Source of the DNA: Chitinophaga solisilvae
GTDB lineage: Bacteria > Bacteroidota > Bacteroidia > Chitinophagales > Chitinophagaceae
DNA: 64,000 bases
Direction: 5' to 3'
Assembly (NCBI RefSeq): GCF_009928525.1
Contig: NZ_JAABOK010000018.1
Span: 51,536 to 115,535 of the forward strand
The notes below the pieces were generated by a model. The model searched no databases and was not told the DNA's origin. It saw nothing but the letters and a program-made list of their open reading frames with translations. The position numbers and the translations under genes are program-made. Positions 61,461 to 64,000 of this stretch are shown in pieces (position 1 is the stretch's first letter; each line of letters begins with the position of its first letter).

Positions 61461-62489
61461 CTACAGGCTGATGGCGGCGCCGTCTTTCATAGTGGCGATA
61501 CCGGAGGTAATCACCTGTTCGCCGGTGCTGAGGCCGCCGGTAACGATCACTTCATTTTTACCGGTGAGTGCGCCGGTAGTAACGCGTTTACGTATAGCCC
61601 TGTTTTGTTTGCCGGCTACAAATACATAGGTGAGGTCGTCTGCATCCCTGACTACCGCCGTGGCAGGAATGGCAATACGGTTGCTGCTTCTGCCGGTATT
61701 GATTTTAATATCGGTGAGCATGCCGGGCAGCAGCACACCATTCGTATTACCCAGTTTTATTTTGATAGAATAGGTGCGGGAGGTAATATCTGCCTGCGGA
61801 TTGATGATGGTGATTTTTCCCTGCAGCGTATCGCCGAGTGCGGGGATGTATACCGCAGCAGTACTTCCGTGTCTCAGCGCGCCAACTTCACTTTCAGGTA
61901 CTGCTGCCCTGGCATACACCATATCTGTTTTAACAATGGTAAAGGCCGGAATGCCCGGAGCGGCAGCGCTGCCACGCTCTGTTTTACGTGCACTCACAAT
62001 ACCGGAAACGGGGGCATACAGCCGGCTGTCGGCAATACGTTTGGCATTGATCTCCTTGTTGGCCCTGGCCTGCGCCAGCTTGGTCCTGATGTCGATATAA
62101 TCTTTCTCCGGTAAACTCCCTTTAAGGTATAGCCCGTGCAGGCGTTTGTACATATCTTCTGCCTGGTCCAGTGAGGCGACGGCAATGGCTAAGGCGTGAC
62201 TGTATTCAGCGGCATCCAGCGATGCCAGCAGCTGCCCCTGCCTGACGGCCTGTCCTTCTTCTACCGCAATATGACTGACTATACCGGGTACCGCAAAGCC
62301 AATGTCTGCAGTATTGTCCGGCTCAATCGTTCCGGAGTAGGACAACTCCTGCGGCATCTCATTCATGCTGACGGTGAACACCTGCACTTTCACCGGCTGC
62401 GGTGCTGCTTTTTTTATTTCCCTGCTGCCGCAACCTGCCAGCATGACTGTTATGATAAATAAGGAAACTGGTTTAAACATCCCTGACAT
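61461..62489 (-). CDS. RND efflux adaptor lipoprotein
   Basis: 342 residues. Lipobox MLAGC (Cys20). Barrel-sandwich halves IGFAVPGIVSHIAVEEGQAVRQG and IADSRLYAPVSGIVSARKTERG flank a short helical hairpin. First gene of the efflux operon; the divergent flank holds no separate regulator, but an AraC gene precedes it on the same strand. Confidence 0.92.
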   Translation of the reverse strand: MSGMFKPVSLFIITVMLAGCGSREIKKAAPQPVKVQVFTVSMNEMPQELSYSGTIEPDNTADIGFAVPGIVSHIAVEEGQAVRQGQLLASLDAAEYSHALAIAVASLDQAEDMYKRLHGLYLKGSLPEKDYIDIRTKLAQARANKEINAKRIADSRLYAPVSGIVSARKTERGSAAAPGIPAFTIVKTDMVYARAAVPESEVGALRHGSTAAVYIPALGDTLQGKITIINPQADITSRTYSIKIKLGNTNGVLLPGMLTDIKINTGRSSNRIAIPATAVVRDADDLTYVFVAGKQNRAIRKRVTTGALTGKNEVIVTGGLSTGEQVITSGIATMKDGAAISL

Positions 62490-62632
62490 AAACTGAAGTT
62501 GTGATTGATTACAAGAATTTGTGAGGCAAAATTACCGGTGCGGCAGACCGTGAAAAAGGTTCATATATCGGGGAATCTGGTCTGAAAGTCGGTTTGTTTT
62601 AATAATAACGGAAAAGCATATACGAAAAGAAA

Positions 62633-62656
62633 CACCTGGGCAGGAATACCCAGGTG
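62633..62656 (-). terminator. Terminator after AraC gene
   Basis: CACCTGGG/CCCAGGTG stem (62633-62640, 62649-62656). Read on the minus strand it is followed by TTTCTTTTCG, so it would end the araC transcript before the efflux operon. Confidence 0.75.
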
Positions 62657-62752
62657 CTTATGCTAAACCTACAACTGTTACACTGTTAGTAACGATAACT
62701 TCAGGGGAAACATCTTGCATTCATTCTCCATTCCTTATTCGTAATTACCTGT

Positions 62753-63661
62753 TTAGGGTATCATGGCGCGGAATGTTCTGGGAGACACGCCGGCATGCCG
62801 TTTGAAGAATTTTCCGAAGAAAGACTGATCGCTGAAATGCAGCAGCTCTGCTATTTCCGAGATGCTGAGCCGGGAATCTTCCAGCAGCATCTTAGCTTCC
62901 ATAATAACGATATCATCAATGATTTCACCGGCATTTTTACCCGTAATTTCCTTTACTGTTTCTGTGAGATGCTTGGCCGTGACAAACAGCTGTTCTGCAT
63001 ACTGCTGTACATTGCGCTGATACCTGAACTGCAGCTGTACCAGGTTGGTGAAACTGATGACCAGGCTTTCCTTCCTGGTAATATTGGGCGTCTGTACACT
63101 CAGGTACCGTGTACTCATCGCCGCCAGTTCATACCACATCACCAGAAATGTATGCTGCAGCAGTTCTTTCGCAAAAGGAGCGCCATCCATCACTTGCTGA
63201 TAGCGCACATGAAGTTGTGTGAAGTAGTCTGACAGCATCCCTGCATCTGCAGCTGACAGCTGCCATACCGGCGAATATTTGGACGTGAAAAAATCGTATA
63301 GCTCCAGTTTGTTGGCAGGAATACCTATATCTACCAGGAAATCTACCGTGAAATTCAGTACCGCTACAGTAGAATCCTTATCTACATAATCTGTCTTCTT
63401 GAGCACATGCGGAGAAATCAGAATCAGGTCATTAGTCACGCAGGTGTATACTTTACGGTCCAGCGTACCTTTCAGCTTCCCCTTCTTCACCAGCATCACA
63501 GAAGTAAAATCCGACCTGAAATTAGTTCTGAACTCTTCATATTCTTCCAGTATCAGATCGGGCATGACAAAAAATCCGCTGTCCGGGTTATATTGAAAAC
63601 CCTTGCTGCGTATGAATTCAGCATGCTTGTAAACGGCGCCTTGTTCTCTCTTCTGTGTCAT
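62753..63661 (-). CDS. AraC-family transcriptional regulator
   Basis: 302 residues. N-terminal sensor domain (RTNFRSDFTSVMLVKKGKLKGTLDRK) and a C-terminal double helix-turn-helix (MLLEDSRLSISEIAELLHFS, DQSFFGKFFKRHAGVSPRTF). Lies upstream of the RND operon with a terminator between, so it may control it as a separate unit. Confidence 0.9.
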   Translation of the reverse strand: MTQKREQGAVYKHAEFIRSKGFQYNPDSGFFVMPDLILEEYEEFRTNFRSDFTSVMLVKKGKLKGTLDRKVYTCVTNDLILISPHVLKKTDYVDKDSTVAVLNFTVDFLVDIGIPANKLELYDFFTSKYSPVWQLSAADAGMLSDYFTQLHVRYQQVMDGAPFAKELLQHTFLVMWYELAAMSTRYLSVQTPNITRKESLVISFTNLVQLQFRYQRNVQQYAEQLFVTAKHLTETVKEITGKNAGEIIDDIVIMEAKMLLEDSRLSISEIAELLHFSDQSFFGKFFKRHAGVSPRTFRAMIP

Positions 63662-63795
63662 ATACTAACCGGCGGATAATCATCATTTCTGGATACTGCG
63701 AAGTTCAGCCGATAAATCTTCCATTAAAAGGTTCATTAGTCGGTAATATTGGTCAGAAAGTCGGTAAGGTGAAGGTAAGGCTTTTGGGGAATTAC

Positions 63796-63916
63796 GAATT
63801 ACGAATTGCGAATTACGAATGTAGAAGCGAAGATTAAGGTAGATAACTATCAAACCTCTCCTTAAATCTTCGTTTTAATCTTCGCTTCTACATTCGTAAT
63901 TCGCAATTCGTAATTC
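63796..63916. repeat. Long inverted repeat P6 (42-base arms)
   Basis: Left arm 63796-63837 and right arm 63875-63916 are perfect reverse complements; an extra heptamer (63789-63795) extends only the left arm. Core GTAGAAGCGAAGATTAA. A second partial core copy (CTTAAATCTTCG near 63860) lies in the loop. Confidence 0.9.
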
Positions 63917-63951
63917 TATAGTGTCCGGTTAAAATAACCCAAAGGATAAAT

Positions 63952-63980
63952 AAAAGGAGGCCGATGTGGCCTCCTTTTTT
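63952..63980. terminator. Terminator hairpin near the window end
   Basis: AAAAGGAGGCC/GGCCTCCTTTT stem with a five-base loop (63963-63967), T run to 63980; A/T-rich on both sides, so it could work in both directions. It probably belongs to a gene beyond the window. Confidence 0.75.
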
Positions 63981-64000
63981 AGTAAGTTTAAGTTACCACA

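Noticed and set aside
62716..62750. Seventh full palindromic element near the AraC stop
   Set aside because: Only a short fragment (CATTCCTTATTCGTAATTAC) resembles one arm; there is no complementary arm.
63917..63950. Possible insertion-sequence end (TAGTGTCCGGTTAAAA)
   Set aside because: Only one end can be seen, there is no matching inverted copy or transposase in the window, and the sequence is too short to judge.

Overview
The window is chromosomal DNA from a Bacteroidota bacterium, most likely a member of the Chitinophagaceae and probably close to Chitinophaga. Grounds: two SusC/SusD outer-membrane uptake loci, each behind an ECF sigma factor and a FecR anti-sigma factor; SusC proteins with N-terminal STN domains; DUF4843, PKD-like and DUF3347 lipoproteins; weak Shine-Dalgarno signals; and MKKK-type class I lanthipeptide precursors of the Bacteroidota kind. 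The genus is an inference from gene content. No rRNA, tRNA, CRISPR or transposase gene was found.

Layout. (1) 1-8.1 kb, plus strand: a CusCBA-type copper/silver efflux operon. Its CusA is cut by the window edge and broken by a frame change near 850. It is followed by a Met-rich TolC-like channel, two membrane-fusion lipoproteins (the second with a heavy-metal-binding domain), two DUF3347 lipoproteins and a small c-type haem-binding protein. (2) 8.1-14.8 kb, minus strand: a tight four-gene operon in the order ferritin-like protein, LodA/GoxA-like quinoprotein oxidase (putative cysteine tryptophylquinone enzyme), radical SAM/SPASM maturase, LodB-like flavoprotein. (3) 15.3-28.7 kb, plus strand: a class I lanthipeptide locus with 20 consecutive precursor genes (15366-20524), then LanC, full-length LanB, a C39-peptidase ABC exporter, a very short HlyD-like protein, a His-rich lipoprotein and a small orphan peptide. 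(4) 28.8-38.0 kb: ECF sigma, FecR, SusC, SusD, DUF4843 and PKD-like lipoproteins. (5) 38.1-39.6 kb, minus strand: a satellite lanthipeptide locus with one precursor and a second LanC but no LanB or exporter. (6) 39.9-50.0 kb: a second ECF/FecR/SusC/SusD locus with an IPT/TIG-NHL lipoprotein and a parallel beta-helix lipoprotein. (7) 50-56 kb: an alpha/beta hydrolase, a Crp-like regulator, two proteins of unknown function, and a TetR-SDR-MFS group with three matching operator palindromes. (8) 56-63.7 kb, minus strand: AraC regulator, then a tripartite RND efflux operon (adaptor, pump, TolC) ending with a TetR gene.

How it fits together. The precursor array and its enzymes suggest a one-factory, many-products system: one LanB and one LanC would modify about 20 cores that fall into two cysteine scaffolds (C-terminal CxxC or CC), and the C39 transporter would cut after the GG leader and export them. 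The satellite precursor/LanC pair probably borrows LanB and the exporter from the main locus. The quinoprotein operon lies divergently next to the array, and a link between the two is only a guess.

Scattered between genes are at least six long, near-perfect inverted repeats (42-66 base arms). Most have arms built from a drifting heptamer (GAATTAC/GAATTGC) around a GCGAAGATTAA-like core. They look like a lineage-specific family of palindromic elements.
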